Shown piece after piece: positions 27,912 through 38,089 of a stretch of 64,000 bases of DNA. Position 1 is the stretch's first letter. Each line of letters starts with the position of its first letter. The stretch spans positions 930,001-994,000 of the forward strand of contig NZ_PKRT01000001.1 in assembly GCF_002855555.1 (NCBI RefSeq). The letters are read 5' to 3'. The stretch is from Novosphingobium sp. TH158. Lineage in GTDB: Bacteria; Pseudomonadota; Alphaproteobacteria; Sphingomonadales; Sphingomonadaceae. Below the pieces are notes generated by a model that made no database searches, had not been told where the DNA came from, and saw nothing but the letters and a program-made list of their open reading frames with translations. A program made the translations under genes and the position numbers.

Positions 27912-30638
27912 TCAGGCCGCCGCGCCGTGGCAGTGCTTGTACTTCTGGCCTGAACCGCATGGGCAAGGCGCATTGCGCGACAGGCCGAGCGCGGCATAGG
28001 GATCCTTGTCCAGAGCCGCCGTATCCGCCGTAGGCGCAGCCGTGCCCAGCGTGGCGAGCATGGCTTCCGAACCAACCGTCTGCGATGCGGGATCGCCCGA
28101 TGCGGTAAACGGATCGATATGTCCGGTCAGGAAGTCGGGCAGTTCGGGCAGCTCGGGCGGCGGCGCGAACTGAAGCTGGCTGGTGGAAAGGATGCGCGTC
28201 ACGTCCTCACGGATCGCTTCCAGCATCTTCTCGAACAGGCCGAAGGCTTCGCGCTTGTATTCGTTGATCGGCTGCTTCTGCGCATAGGCGCGCAGGAACA
28301 CCACCTGGCGCAGCGCATCGAGCGTGGCGAGGTGTTCCTTCCAGTAATGGTCAAGCCGCTCCAGAAGGACGCTCTTTTCCACCTGGCGCCAGATTTCCTG
28401 GTTGTCCGCCATCTTGGCGTCCATCACCTCGTCGGCCAGGCGCGCCACGCGTTCCTCGATATCCTCGGGGTCAATGCCATCCTCGGCGATCCAGTCCTGC
28501 ACCGGCACTTCGATGCCCAGCACGTCGGACAGGCGCTGCTTCAGGCCCTCGACGTCCCACTGCTCGGGGTAGGAACCGGGAGGACAGGCTTCGCCGACCA
28601 GCGAATTGACCGTATCGTGGCGCATGTCGACGACGACATCGTCGATCGCCTCGGCATCCATGATGTCGGCGCGCTGTTCGTAGATGACCTTGCGCTGGTC
28701 GTTCATCACGTCATCGTATTCGACGACCTGCTTGCGGATATCGTAGTTGCGCGCCTCAACCTTCTTCTGCGCGGTCTCGATCGCCTTCGACAGCCACTTG
28801 GAACCGATCGCCTCGCCATCGGCGAGGTTCGAATTCATCATCCGGCTGAAGAGCGTGTCAGGGCCGAAGATGCGCAGCAGGTCGTCCTCAAGGCAGAGGT
28901 AGAACTTCGACATGCCGGGGTCGCCCTGGCGGCCCGAACGACCGCGCAGCTGGTTGTCGATGCGGCGGCTTTCGTGGCGTTCGGTGCCGATCACGCACAG
29001 GCCGCCGGCATTGAGCACGGCTTCCTTTTCAGCCGCGACCTCGGCCTTGATCCGATCGATTTCGGAGTCGCGCTTTGCCCCTTCGGGCAGGTCGCGCAGC
29101 TCGTCCTCGATCCGGAATTCGACATTGCCGCCAAGCTGGATGTCGGTGCCGCGACCGGCCATGTTGGTGGCCACTGTCACCGCGCCGAGCCGTCCGGCCT
29201 GGGCAACGATATGGGCTTCCATCTCGTGGAAGCGCGCGTTGAGCACGGCGTGCTTGACGCCTTCCTTGGTCAGGTAATCGGAGAGCAGCTCGCTCTTTTC
29301 GATCGAGACCGTGCCGACCAGCACCGGCTGGCCGCTTTCGCTGCGCTCGCGGATCAGCTTCGCGATGGCCGCGAACTTGTCGTCCGTGTTCTTGTAGAAC
29401 TCGTCCTCCTCGTCGATGCGCTTGACCGGGATGTTCGTCGGAATGGTGACGACGTTCATCTTGTAAATGTCGAAGAACTCGGCCGCTTCGGTTGCCGCGG
29501 TGCCGGTCATGCCGCCCAGCTTGGGGTACATGCGGAAATAGTTCTGGAAGGTGATCGAGGCCATGGTCTGGTTCTCGGGCTCGATCTGCACGCCTTCCTT
29601 GGCTTCGACCGCCTGGTGCAGGCCGTTCGACCAGCGGCGGCCTTCCATCTTGCGGCCGGTGAACTCGTCGATGATCACCACCTTGCCGCCTTCGACCACG
29701 TAGTCGATGTCGCGCTTGAACATGACCACGGCCTTGAGCGCCTGGTCGAGATGGTGGACAACCTGCGTGTTTTCCACATCGAACAGGTTCGAGCCGACCA
29801 GCAGGCCGGCGGCCTCAAGCTCGCGCTCGGCCCATTCGACACCATCCTCGGTGAGGGTGATGTTCTTGGTCTTCTCGTCCTTTTCGTAATGCTCTTCGGA
29901 CAGGCGCTTCACGACGGCGTCGACGGCAACGTAAAGGTCGCTCTTGTCGTCGGTCGGGCCGGAAATGATCAGCGGCGTGCGCGCCTCGTCGATCAGGATC
30001 GAGTCCACTTCATCGACGATGGCGAAGTTGAACGGGCGGTGCACCATCTGCGACCGCTCGTGCTTCATGTTGTCGCGCAGGTAATCGAAGCCCAACTCGT
30101 TGTTGGTCGCGTAGGTGATGTCGGAGTTGTAGGCCTCGCGCCGTTCCTCTTCCTGCAGGTTCGGAACGATGATGCCGACGGTGAGGCCGAGGAAACGGTA
30201 GATCTGCCCCATCCATTCCGCGTCGCGGCGGGCGAGGTAATCGTTGACGGTGACAACGTGGACGCCCTTGCCCTCGATGGCGTTGAGATAGACCGCCAGG
30301 GTGGCCACCAGCGTCTTGCCCTCGCCCGTGCGCATCTCGGCAATTTCGCCGCGATGGAGCACGATGCCGCCGATCATCTGCACATCGAAGTGGCGCATGC
30401 CGAGCACGCGCTTCGATGCCTCGCGCACCGTGGCGAAGGCTTCGGGCAGGATATCGTCAAGGCTCTTGCCCTCGGCCAGCAGGCCGCGGAACTTGTCGGT
30501 CTGGGCACGCAGTTCATCATCGCTGAGCGCTTCGAGCGTCGGCTCGAAGGCGTTGATCTGCCGCACGATCTTGTCGAGCGACTTGACGTAACGGTCATTG
30601 GACGAACCGAAAATGCGCTTGGCGAGTGCGCCGATCAT
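27912..30638 (-). CDS. secA: Preprotein translocase ATPase SecA
   Basis: Motor of Sec-dependent export, 908 residues. DEAD-type motor with Walker [35 protein letters not shown] (motif II region), then the preprotein cross-linking domain, NBD2 with [14 protein letters not shown] and [11 protein letters not shown], and the C-terminal SEC-C zinc finger [13 protein letters not shown] that binds SecB. The start ATG 30638 ([16 protein letters not shown]) follows AGGAAATT-like leader sequence; the 26-codon upstream extension lacks family resemblance. Monocistronic by appearance. Confidence 0.98.
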   Translation of the reverse strand: MIGALAKRIFGSSNDRYVKSLDKIVRQINAFEPTLEALSDDELRAQTDKFRGLLAEGKSLDDILPEAFATVREASKRVLGMRHFDVQMIGGIVLHRGEIAEMRTGEGKTLVATLAVYLNAIEGKGVHVVTVNDYLARRDAEWMGQIYRFLGLTVGIIVPNLQEEERREAYNSDITYATNNELGFDYLRDNMKHERSQMVHRPFNFAIVDEVDSILIDEARTPLIISGPTDDKSDLYVAVDAVVKRLSEEHYEKDEKTKNITLTEDGVEWAERELEAAGLLVGSNLFDVENTQVVHHLDQALKAVVMFKRDIDYVVEGGKVVIIDEFTGRKMEGRRWSNGLHQAVEAKEGVQIEPENQTMASITFQNYFRMYPKLGGMTGTAATEAAEFFDIYKMNVVTIPTNIPVKRIDEEDEFYKNTDDKFAAIAKLIRERSESGQPVLVGTVSIEKSELLSDYLTKEGVKHAVLNARFHEMEAHIVAQAGRLGAVTVATNMAGRGTDIQLGGNVEFRIEDELRDLPEGAKRDSEIDRIKAEVAAEKEAVLNAGGLCVIGTERHESRRIDNQLRGRSGRQGDPGMSKFYLCLEDDLLRIFGPDTLFSRMMNSNLADGEAIGSKWLSKAIETAQKKVEARNYDIRKQVVEYDDVMNDQRKVIYEQRADIMDAEAIDDVVVDMRHDTVNSLVGEACPPGSYPEQWDVEGLKQRLSDVLGIEVPVQDWIAEDGIDPEDIEERVARLADEVMDAKMADNQEIWRQVEKSVLLERLDHYWKEHLATLDALRQVVFLRAYAQKQPINEYKREAFGLFEKMLEAIREDVTRILSTSQLQFAPPPELPELPDFLTGHIDPFTASGDPASQTVGSEAMLATLGTAAPTADTAALDKDPYAALGLSRNAPCPCGSGQKYKHCHGAAA

Positions 30639-30754
30639 AGGAAATTCCTGATTTAACTGGAGGCGCAACAAGGCGCGGAGATGCAACGGGATTGCGGGAA
30701 TCGCAGGGGCGCACACGCGCCCCGCCGGAAGCGGTCAGGCTTCAGTAAGGGCAG

Positions 30755-31033
30755 CTATTCCAGCGCGCGATCGACGCGCAGTTGCACCGAAGGGATATAG
30801 ACCGGGCGCTTGCGGCTGGATTGCGGAAATGAGCAATCGCGATCCCGGCGTTCGGGGCGGACCTGTGCCGCCACACCCGGCAGGGCCTGGGCGGCGAGCG
30901 CCTGGGCCTGCGTGCGAGGACCGGCGACAGCGCCGATCTGTTCGCTGCCGATGCCGCAAATCCGCGCCTGCGCTGGCGCAGTCTGCGCGACGAGCCCGAG
31001 CAGGGCAAGGAAGGCGAGGATGATACGCTTCAT
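30755..31033 (-). CDS. Small exported protein, unrecognised
   Basis: A 92-residue protein with a clear signal peptide (MKRIILAFLALLGLVAQTAPAQA, probable cleavage after AQA). The mature part of about 69 residues has two Cys (RICGIG and RDCSFP) that may form a disulfide. I do not recognise a domain. It follows the TonB-domain gene on the same strand after 53 bases that form a hairpin. Codon use looks like that of its neighbours. Confidence 0.6.
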   Translation of the reverse strand: MKRIILAFLALLGLVAQTAPAQARICGIGSEQIGAVAGPRTQAQALAAQALPGVAAQVRPERRDRDCSFPQSSRKRPVYIPSVQLRVDRALE

Positions 31034-31057
31034 CGGTTCGTCCTAGATAAGCGTTTG

Positions 31058-31087
31058 ACCGGGCAAGGTCCAGTCCTATTGCCCGGT
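31058..31087 (-). terminator. Hairpin directly after the TonB-domain gene
   Basis: A perfect 9-base inverted repeat, ACCGGGCAA (31058-31066) and TTGCCCGGT (31079-31087), with a 12-base loop that starts within the stop codon of the TonB-domain gene. No T run follows on the minus strand, so it may act as an attenuator or an mRNA 3'-end protector. Confidence 0.4.
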
Positions 31088-32067
31088 TAGTCCCCTGCCG
31101 CCTTGCCGGGCTTTGCGGTCGGCTGGGACAGTTGCTCGACCGTGGTCGTGTCGGTCATGCGGACAAGGGCGCGCACGATCTGGCCGTTCGCAGCAGCATA
31201 GCCGCGCTCGAAGCGTCGCGGGCAATCGTTGGTATTCACCTTGAGCACCTCTGCCAGCGGCCCGGTGACGCTCGTCACCCGGCAGTCGCTGATTGTGCCG
31301 TCCGTCTCGACAATCGCCTCGGTCACGCGGGTTCCGGATACCGGCCAGGCCCCTGCCGGACGCAAGGCCCGCACCGTCGCCGGCCTTTCACCCGTTTGGT
31401 CGGGCGCGTTGGCTATCGTTATGGTCAGGCTGCGGATCACGCGCAGGGCCGGTTTACCCGCCACCTGCCCGCGGAAATAGTCCGGCCGGTCTCCGCCGCA
31501 ATCGCCGGGTCCCTTTTCGTAAAAATCCCCCTTGGCGGAGATGACCCTGCAATTTTTGCGCAGCCCGAAATTGTCGACATCGAAGGTTTCGGTGAAGGAC
31601 CCCGGCGGTGGCGGCATGTACACGGGAATCACCCAGCGCACCGCGTTCCAGTACGTGCCGACCGTGGGGTTGCCCGCCTCGTCCCTGGCGGGATCGAACC
31701 GGGCACGGCGCGTGACCAGGTTGCAGGTGGTGGCATCGAGCGCCGCGGAACCGCTCGTCGCCATGATTTCGCACTGGGTCACACGGCCATCGGTACCGAC
31801 GATCAACCGAAAGCGCGCTACCCCCGAAACCTCTTCACGCAGCGCTTCGGCAGGATAGTCGACCGATGTAACCCAGTAGGCGGGGTTGCCTTTCGGCCGG
31901 ACAGGCCGCGCATAGGGCGAAGGCGGCGGCGGTGCCGGGGCCAGGATGGGCGGGGCGACCGGCATGACGCGGGGAAACTCGGTGGGAATCGGAACCGGCT
32001 CCTGCCCGGCGCTTGCCGTGCCGGCGGCGGATATTCCTGCAAGCGCTGCGGCCCAGAAGTATCGCAT
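31087..32067 (-). CDS. Exported TonB C-terminal-domain protein
   Basis: A 326-residue protein with a signal peptide (MRYFWAAALAGISAAGTASA), a proline-rich linker (about 25-60, including ILAPAPPPPSPY), and a TonB C-terminal fold at about 65-150 (VDYPAEALREEVSGVARFRLIV, TQCEIMATSGSAALDATTC). The remaining 170 residues hold a second, weaker copy-like segment (TEAIVETDGTISDCRVTSV), suggesting two TonB-type repeats. No N-terminal membrane anchor beyond the signal, so it is not a classical TonB. Probably periplasmic. Divergent from argJ, with 99 bases between. Confidence 0.8.
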   Translation of the reverse strand: MRYFWAAALAGISAAGTASAGQEPVPIPTEFPRVMPVAPPILAPAPPPPSPYARPVRPKGNPAYWVTSVDYPAEALREEVSGVARFRLIVGTDGRVTQCEIMATSGSAALDATTCNLVTRRARFDPARDEAGNPTVGTYWNAVRWVIPVYMPPPPGSFTETFDVDNFGLRKNCRVISAKGDFYEKGPGDCGGDRPDYFRGQVAGKPALRVIRSLTITIANAPDQTGERPATVRALRPAGAWPVSGTRVTEAIVETDGTISDCRVTSVTGPLAEVLKVNTNDCPRRFERGYAAANGQIVRALVRMTDTTTVEQLSQPTAKPGKAAGD

Positions 32068-32166
32068 TCAGATTCCCCCGAAATTTCTCTCCGCCACGGT
32101 GCTAGCACAGCACGGACGAAGGGCAATACTTGCCCACCTAGCCAAGCATCAATAAGGGCAAGGGTC

Positions 32167-33393
32167 ATGTCGGAAACCACCTCTCCCCTCGCCTCGCCCT
32201 TCCCTGCCATGCCGCCGGTCGATGGCGTCACGCTGCGCGTCGCGCGCGCAGGCTACAAGGACTGGGGCCGCTGCGACCTGACCTTTGCAGAACTGGCCGA
32301 AGGAACGGCCGTGGCCGGGGTGTTCACCCGCAACGTCTGCTGTTCCAGCGAGGTCGAACTGGGGCGCGAGCAGGTGAAGGCAGGCCGCGCCCGCGCGCTG
32401 GTCGTCAATGCCGGCAATTCGAACGCCTTCACCGGCTATCGCGGACGCGAGGCGGTGGAACAGATCATCGAGCAGGTGGCGGATCGCCTCGAATGCACGA
32501 TGGCGGAGGTCTTCGTCTCCTCCACCGGCGTGATCGGCGTGCCACTGCCCAAGGACAAGGCCCGCGCCGGTGTCGCCGCCGCGCTGGAGGCCGAGCCTTG
32601 CGGCTGGGAAGACGCCGCCCGCGCAATCGGCACAACCGATACCTTCACCAAGGGCGCCATGGCGCAGGCCGTGGTCGATGGCCGCACCGTAACGCTGTGC
32701 GCCATCATCAAAGGCAGCGGCATGATCGCGCCCGATATGGCGACCATGCTTGGCTACATCTTCACCGATTGCGCCATCGCGCCGGGCTATCTGCAGGAAC
32801 TGCTCAGCGCCGCCAATGCGCGCACGTTCAGCTGCATCACCGTCGATGGCGATACCTCGACCAGCGATACGGTGCTGGCCTTTGCCACCGGCAAGGCCGG
32901 CAACCAGCAGATCAACTGCGCCGGCTGCCCCGGGGCCGATGCCTTTGCCGCTGCGCTTGAGGACGTCTGCCGCCAGCTGGCCCATCTCGTCGTCAAGGAT
33001 GGCGAAGGCGCGCAGAAGTTCATCCAGATCGCGGTTACCGGCGCGGTGAGCGACGAAAGCGCCCGCAAGGTCGGCCTGGCCATTGCCAACTCCCCGCTGG
33101 TCAAGACCGCGATTGCCGGCGAGGACGCCAATTGGGGCCGGGTCGTGATGGCGGTGGGCAAGGCCGGCGAACCGGCCGACCGCGACAAGCTGTCGATCGG
33201 CTTCGGCGGCACCTGGGCCGCGCGCGACGGGCTGCCGCGCGCCGACTATGACGAGGCCCCGGTGGCCGAGCATCTCAAAGGCCGGGAGGTGACCATTCAG
33301 GTCGATCTGGGCCTTGGCGAAGGCCGCGCCACCGTGTGGACCTGCGACCTGACTCACGGCTACATCTCGATCAACGCGGACTACCGCAGTTGA
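32167..33393 (+). CDS. argJ: Bifunctional glutamate N-acetyltransferase / N-acetylglutamate synthase
   Basis: Arginine synthesis: transfers acetyl from N-acetylornithine to glutamate and may also use acetyl-CoA. 408 residues. The precursor self-cleaves at Ala192-Thr193 in GMIAPDMATMLGYIF, leaving Thr193 as nucleophile. Other conserved segments: VVNAGNSNAFTG, SSTGVIGVPLP, NPLVKTA-like NSPLVKTAIAGEDANWGR, and C-terminal GYISINADYRS. ATG at 32167 follows AAGGGCAAGGGTC. Its TGA overlaps the TTG start of the next gene. Confidence 0.96.
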   Translation: MSETTSPLASPFPAMPPVDGVTLRVARAGYKDWGRCDLTFAELAEGTAVAGVFTRNVCCSSEVELGREQVKAGRARALVVNAGNSNAFTGYRGREAVEQIIEQVADRLECTMAEVFVSSTGVIGVPLPKDKARAGVAAALEAEPCGWEDAARAIGTTDTFTKGAMAQAVVDGRTVTLCAIIKGSGMIAPDMATMLGYIFTDCAIAPGYLQELLSAANARTFSCITVDGDTSTSDTVLAFATGKAGNQQINCAGCPGADAFAAALEDVCRQLAHLVVKDGEGAQKFIQIAVTGAVSDESARKVGLAIANSPLVKTAIAGEDANWGRVVMAVGKAGEPADRDKLSIGFGGTWAARDGLPRADYDEAPVAEHLKGREVTIQVDLGLGEGRATVWTCDLTHGYISINADYRS

Positions 33394-34193
33394 GCAAGGT
33401 CCTCACCCGCGACGTCCACGCGCTGATGCGGCGCGCCAGCGAGCAGGCGATCCTGCCGCGCTACCAGTCGCTTGCCGCGCACGAAGTGGATGCCAAGGCG
33501 GCTGACGATGTCGTCACCGTCGCCGATCACGAGGCTGAGGCGATCCTTAGCGAGGGACTGGCGCGGCTGCTGCCCGAAGCGGCGATCGTCGGCGAGGAAG
33601 CCTGCCACGCCGATCCGGCGCTGATGGACCGCTTGTCGGATGACCTTTGCTGGATCGTCGATCCGCTTGACGGGACCAACAATTTCGCTGCCGGCAAGCC
33701 GCCCTTCGGCGTGCTCGTCGCCCTGGCGGAACGCGGCGAAACGATTGCCGGATGGATCTACGATTGCCTCACCGGTCGTTTCTGCCACGCGCAACTCGGC
33801 AAGGGCGCCTATGTCGATGGCGAGCGCATCTTTGCCCGTTCCAGCGGGGAAAGCCCGCCGATTGCCGCGATCTCGCTGGTCTTTGCCGACCCGGCCCGGC
33901 GCGAGGCGCTGAAGACGGGGATTGCCCCGCACTACACCTGCGTCGACATTCCGCGCTGCGCCGCCGAACAATGGCCGCGACTGGCGCTCGGCATCAACGA
34001 TGTTTCGATTTTCGAGCGCACGCTGGCCTGGGACCATGCCGCAGGCGTGCTGCTGCTCAATGAAGCGGGCGGCAAGGCTGCGCGCCCGGATGGCCGGCCC
34101 TATCGGGTGGACGAGCACCTGCTGCCCGGCCTGCTCGGTGCCTCCAGCGAAGCGCTGTGGGACGAACTGGCCGGGCGCATGGCCGGTCTTTAA
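33390..34193 (+). CDS. Inositol-monophosphatase-family phosphatase
   Basis: A 267-residue Mg-dependent phosphatase. Metal site motifs are GEE at 68-70, DPLDGT at 91-96 and WDHAAG near 220. Possible roles are histidinol-phosphate phosphatase (HisN type), inositol-1-phosphatase or CysQ-like; the sequence does not decide. The most likely start is TTG at 33390, overlapping the argJ TGA (TTGA), which gives SKVLTRDVHALMRRA as in the family; GTG 33336 inside argJ is the alternative. Its TAA shares bases with the trxA stop on the other strand. Confidence 0.88.
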   Translation: MSKVLTRDVHALMRRASEQAILPRYQSLAAHEVDAKAADDVVTVADHEAEAILSEGLARLLPEAAIVGEEACHADPALMDRLSDDLCWIVDPLDGTNNFAAGKPPFGVLVALAERGETIAGWIYDCLTGRFCHAQLGKGAYVDGERIFARSSGESPPIAAISLVFADPARREALKTGIAPHYTCVDIPRCAAEQWPRLALGINDVSIFERTLAWDHAAGVLLLNEAGGKAARPDGRPYRVDEHLLPGLLGASSEALWDELAGRMAGL

Positions 34194-34510
34194 AGGACGC
34201 TTTCCAGCCAGCCCTTGATCTGGCTCTTCGGTGCGGCGCCCAGCTTGTGAGCGACGACTTCGCCGTTCTTGATCAGCACCATCAGCGGGATCGACTGCAC
34301 GCCGAACTTCGCGGCCGTATCGGTGTTCTCCATGATGTCGACCTTGGCGATCTTCACCTGGTCGGCCATTTCCTCGGAGATTTCCTCAAGGCTCGGTCCG
34401 ATCATCTTGCAGGGGCCGCACCAGTCCGCCCAGAAATCGACAAGTACCGGCTTGTCGGACTTGAGGACATCGGCTTCGAAGCTGGCGTCGGTGACGGCGA
34501 TGGTGGGCAT
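34190..34510 (-). CDS. trxA: Thioredoxin
   Basis: A 106-residue disulfide reductase with the active site WCGPC at 30-34 and the cis-Pro loop SIPLMVLI. Standard length and fold. ATG at 34510 follows AGGAGTCTC. It is the last gene of the divL-to-trxA series, 75 bases after addA, so it may have its own promoter too. The final 4 bases overlap the convergent phosphatase gene. Confidence 0.97.
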   Translation of the reverse strand: MPTIAVTDASFEADVLKSDKPVLVDFWADWCGPCKMIGPSLEEISEEMADQVKIAKVDIMENTDTAAKFGVQSIPLMVLIKNGEVVAHKLGAAPKSQIKGWLESVL

Positions 34511-34544
34511 GAAAAGAGACTCCTGATCTGTTTAGGCCAATCTA

Positions 34545-34578
34545 GGCACTCGGCGTAACGGTGCAACCGCCAAGTGCC
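34545..34578 (-). terminator. Possible hairpin between addA and trxA
   Basis: GGCACTCGGCG (34545-34555) pairs with CGCCAAGTGCC (34568-34578) with one mismatch and a 12-base loop, 7 bases after the addA stop. No T run; it could attenuate transcription into trxA. Confidence 0.3.
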
Positions 34579-34585
34579 GAAAGGA

Positions 34586-37500
34586 TTACTCGACCGTGGA
34601 CAAGCCCGGCTTGTGCCGTTCAAGCAGCTCTGCCGGAAGCTCGATCAGCATCGGCACCGCAGTGTAGAGCAATGCCGCCTCGACCCGGCGACCGGGGAAC
34701 GAAACCTCCAGTGCGGCCGCATAGGCCGCCATCTGGCGCACGATTGCGCGCGGCACTTCCTCAAGCGAGCGTGGCGGGCGGCGGGCGGTCTTGAAATCGA
34801 CCAGCCGCAGGCGCTCCGGCTCGACGAGCAGGCGGTCAATGGTTCCGGCCACGACCTGATCGCCCACCAGCGCGGCAATCGGCACTTCGGCAAGCGCATC
34901 CGGCGCGAACAGACCAGCCCAGTCCGCATTCGCCAGCACGCCCGTGGCCGCGCCCGCCATTTCCCGGCGCAGTGCCTCATCGAGGTCTGCGGCATGGCGG
35001 GCCAGCCAGCGCAGGGCGGCAGGCTCGCGGTCGGCCTCGGCGAGTTCGGGCAGGCGTTCCAGGAGCTTGTGGATCAGCACCCCGCGCCGCGCAGCATCGA
35101 TGCCGCTGCCCGGAGGCCACGGCGGATCGGCGGCCGTTTCCTCGCCCAGCGAACTCGGCGCCAGCGGACGCGGCGGGCGCGGCTCGGCTGCGGCGGGCCG
35201 TTCGGCCCAGGGCGGAAGCAGGGACAGCTCGCAGATCTGCGCAATGGTGCCTGTTTCCGGCGGCATGGCGGGCAGGCTGCCGAATTCGCGCCGCTTGTGC
35301 CAGATATCGTCCGCATATTCGCAGGCATCGCCCATCACCTCGGCCAGCCGGGCATACCAGCTGTCCTCAGCGGGAGCATCCTCGCGCGATCCCAGGGCAC
35401 CGGTTACGAACAGCGCCTCTTCCGCGCGGGTCATGGCGACATAGAGCAGCCGCCAGTGTTCCTCCATCTCCTCGGCCTTGGCCCTGGTCTCTTCATCGAG
35501 CAGGCGACCAAGCTTTTCCTCCTTGCGCAGCGGCGGCAAGGGAATGCGCGGCGGCTGGATCAGGCCGCCGGAAGCCTCGCCCAGCGGATCCGATAGCTCG
35601 AGCGGCGTCCCCATGCCCCTTGCCGGATTATCGGCAGCATCGGCCAGGATCACGATGGGCGCCTGCAGGCCTTTCGAGCCATGGACGGTCATCACCCGCA
35701 CCAGCCCCCCAGCGCCTTCGGCCTCGCGCTTCAGTTCGCCATCGCCGGCATCGAACCAGTGGAGAAAGCCGACAAGGCTGGGCACGTCGGTCATCGAATA
35801 GGCATGCGCCGCATTGACCAGTTCGTCGATCGGATCATTCGCCTCGCGCCCCAGCCGCGCGACCAGCCGTTCGCGCGCCGCCCAAGGGCCAACCAGCAGC
35901 CATTGCAGCAGGGCCTGCGGCGTTTCGTAGTCCGCCCTGTTCAGCAATTGCAGCAATTGCGAAACCGCCGCCTGTACGCCGGGATCGCGCGAGACACGCA
36001 GGTGTCGCCACAGCCGCACACCATCATCGCGATAGCCGTGCTCCAGAAGCTGCTCCTGGCTCCAGCCCACCAGCGGCGAGACGAGAAGCGCGGCAAGGTT
36101 CAGGTCATCGAGCGGCTGCACGGCAAAGCGCAGCGCGGCGACAAGGTCCTTCACCGCCAGCGGCGCGCCAAGCCGCAGCCGGTCAACGCCGGCCACCGGC
36201 ACGCCGGCGGCATGGAGCCGCGCCACGATCAGCCCGGCAAGTTCCTTGCGCTTGCGCACCAGAACCATGACATCACCCGCCTGCGCGCGGCGCTTGCCAC
36301 CCTTCTCAAGCGGGAAGCCATCGCGCAGCCAGGACTTCACCTGCCGCGCGATCCGGTCTGCCAGCTGGCGGTCGGGCCGGGCAAGCCAGGTCTCCTCGCC
36401 CTCGTCCGCATCGCCATTGTCATTGGCAAAGTCGGGCTCTTCGGCATCGCTGCTTTCCATGCCGACCGGCTGCCAGAGCGTGACGATCCCATTGCGATCC
36501 TGGCCGACATGCTCCTCGGGCAGGTCCTTGAGCCCGAAGCGGTCATGCCCGATATGCGCGATGGCGCGATCGACGAATTCCAGGATGGGCCTGGCCGTGC
36601 GGAACGACTGGCCGAGCCCCAGGTCTTTCAATTCGCGCACCTCGCGGGGATCCCTCAGGCTGACCACATTGCCCGCCGCGCCTTCAAGGTATCGGCGGAC
36701 GCGCTCCTTCGCGCGTTCGAAGTTTTCCGGACTGGTGCCCTGGAACCGGAAGATCGCCTGCTTGTAATCGCCGACCACGAACAGGGTTCGCATCCGGTCG
36801 CCATGCTGGCCAAGGCCAGAGAAGAAATCCCCGGTCAGCGCATCGATGATTTCCCATTGCGCGGCGTTGGTATCCTGCGCCTCGTCGATCAGCACGTGGT
36901 CGAAGCGGCGGTCCAGCTTGTAGCGAATCCAGTCAGCCACATCCTGGCGGTTGAGCAGGTCGGCGGCGCGGCGGATCTGGTCGTCGAAATCGATCAGCCC
37001 TTCGCGCGTCTTTGCCTCTTCCCAGGCATGGGAAAAGGCGCGCCCGAGCGTGAGCGCGGGGATGAGGTAATCGGCCACAGCGAGCAAAGTGCGTTGCTCT
37101 CGGATCGCGGCAATCGAGGAGGCCACGCGCACGATGTAATCGGCATAGTCCGGGTCCTGCTTGCAGATGTTGGCAAGCTGTTTGGGCGATCCATCCTTGT
37201 TAAGGATAAGACCCGCCATGTCCTCCAGCGTCTCGTAGCGCGCAGAAGGTGATCGAGGCAGCCAGGTAGCGATGCCGGTCGCTCCGTCCTGCCCGGTCTT
37301 TGACTTCCAGCCACCAAGGATTCGGGCGCAGGCGCGCAGCGATTCAACATCGAAAGCCTCGTCACTGCACAGGTCCGCCAGCTTTTCCTCGCTGGCATCC
37401 TCGTCCAGCCCCAGCAGGCGCAGCACGCGGGGGCGCAGGTCTCCCACTTCCCACGATCCCGGCCCGAACCATGCCGAACGGGCAGAGGCGCAGCGCAGGA

Positions 37501-38089
37501 GAAAGCGTTCCACATCCTCGCTGCCCTTCATGCGGATCGCCAGCGTGGCGAGGGCATCGAGGAACGCATCGTCGCCGCGCTCCTCCGCCTCGATCAGCAG
37601 GCGCGAAAGGACTTCGCGCAGCAGCAGCAGGCGGTCCCGGTCTTCCATCGGGCGGGTGCCGGGGGAAAGTCCGGCCTCCTCGGGAAAGCCGGCCAGCAAC
37701 CATTGCGAAAAGGCGTGAATCGTATCGATCCTGAGCCCGCCGCCCGGGCAATCGAGCACCGAGGCGAACAGCGTGCGCGCCCGGTCGCGCGATGCCGGAT
37801 CGCAGGGCGCGCCGATATTGCCGAGTTCCTTGAACAGGTCCGTGTCCGGCATCCGCACCCAGTCTGCCAGCACCTCGTTGACACGCACGGCCATTTCCGC
37901 CGCGCCCGCCTTGGTGAAGGTCAGGCACAGCAATTGCGAAGGGCTGACATCCTCCTGCAACAGCAGGCGCAGCACACGCGCCGAAAGCACCTGCGTCTTG
38001 CCGGTGCCGGCCGAGGCGGAAAGCCAGACCGTGTCGGCGGGATCGACCGCCCGCATCTGGTTGCCGACCAGCGGGAAAACCTTGCTCAC
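34586..38089 (-). CDS. addA: AddA helicase-nuclease of the AddAB recombination complex
   Basis: A 1167-residue UvrD/Rep-like helicase with a C-terminal RecB-type nuclease; processes double-strand breaks for RecA, replacing RecBCD in alphaproteobacteria. Walker A is SASAGTGKTQVL; DEAQDTNAAQWEI is motif II; VMTVHGSKGLQAPIVIL is motif V; LLYVAMTRAEEALFV is motif VI. The nuclease metal site is LVDFKTARRP near 1110. GTG at 38089 overlaps the addB TGA (GTGA); a start 9 codons upstream was rejected for that reason. Confidence 0.95.
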   Translation of the reverse strand: MSKVFPLVGNQMRAVDPADTVWLSASAGTGKTQVLSARVLRLLLQEDVSPSQLLCLTFTKAGAAEMAVRVNEVLADWVRMPDTDLFKELGNIGAPCDPASRDRARTLFASVLDCPGGGLRIDTIHAFSQWLLAGFPEEAGLSPGTRPMEDRDRLLLLREVLSRLLIEAEERGDDAFLDALATLAIRMKGSEDVERFLLRCASARSAWFGPGSWEVGDLRPRVLRLLGLDEDASEEKLADLCSDEAFDVESLRACARILGGWKSKTGQDGATGIATWLPRSPSARYETLEDMAGLILNKDGSPKQLANICKQDPDYADYIVRVASSIAAIREQRTLLAVADYLIPALTLGRAFSHAWEEAKTREGLIDFDDQIRRAADLLNRQDVADWIRYKLDRRFDHVLIDEAQDTNAAQWEIIDALTGDFFSGLGQHGDRMRTLFVVGDYKQAIFRFQGTSPENFERAKERVRRYLEGAAGNVVSLRDPREVRELKDLGLGQSFRTARPILEFVDRAIAHIGHDRFGLKDLPEEHVGQDRNGIVTLWQPVGMESSDAEEPDFANDNGDADEGEETWLARPDRQLADRIARQVKSWLRDGFPLEKGGKRRAQAGDVMVLVRKRKELAGLIVARLHAAGVPVAGVDRLRLGAPLAVKDLVAALRFAVQPLDDLNLAALLVSPLVGWSQEQLLEHGYRDDGVRLWRHLRVSRDPGVQAAVSQLLQLLNRADYETPQALLQWLLVGPWAARERLVARLGREANDPIDELVNAAHAYSMTDVPSLVGFLHWFDAGDGELKREAEGAGGLVRVMTVHGSKGLQAPIVILADAADNPARGMGTPLELSDPLGEASGGLIQPPRIPLPPLRKEEKLGRLLDEETRAKAEEMEEHWRLLYVAMTRAEEALFVTGALGSREDAPAEDSWYARLAEVMGDACEYADDIWHKRREFGSLPAMPPETGTIAQICELSLLPPWAERPAAAEPRPPRPLAPSSLGEETAADPPWPPGSGIDAARRGVLIHKLLERLPELAEADREPAALRWLARHAADLDEALRREMAGAATGVLANADWAGLFAPDALAEVPIAALVGDQVVAGTIDRLLVEPERLRLVDFKTARRPPRSLEEVPRAIVRQMAAYAAALEVSFPGRRVEAALLYTAVPMLIELPAELLERHKPGLSTVE

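Noticed and set aside
27902..27921. GGCGGCC / GGCCGCC hairpin between the Ddn-like gene and secA
   Set aside because: Stem is good but overlaps the secA stop codon and no T run follows on either strand; not called a terminator.
28119..30656. 845-codon open frame opposite secA
   Set aside because: Antisense frame of secA; no recognisable domain, and codon third positions follow secA.
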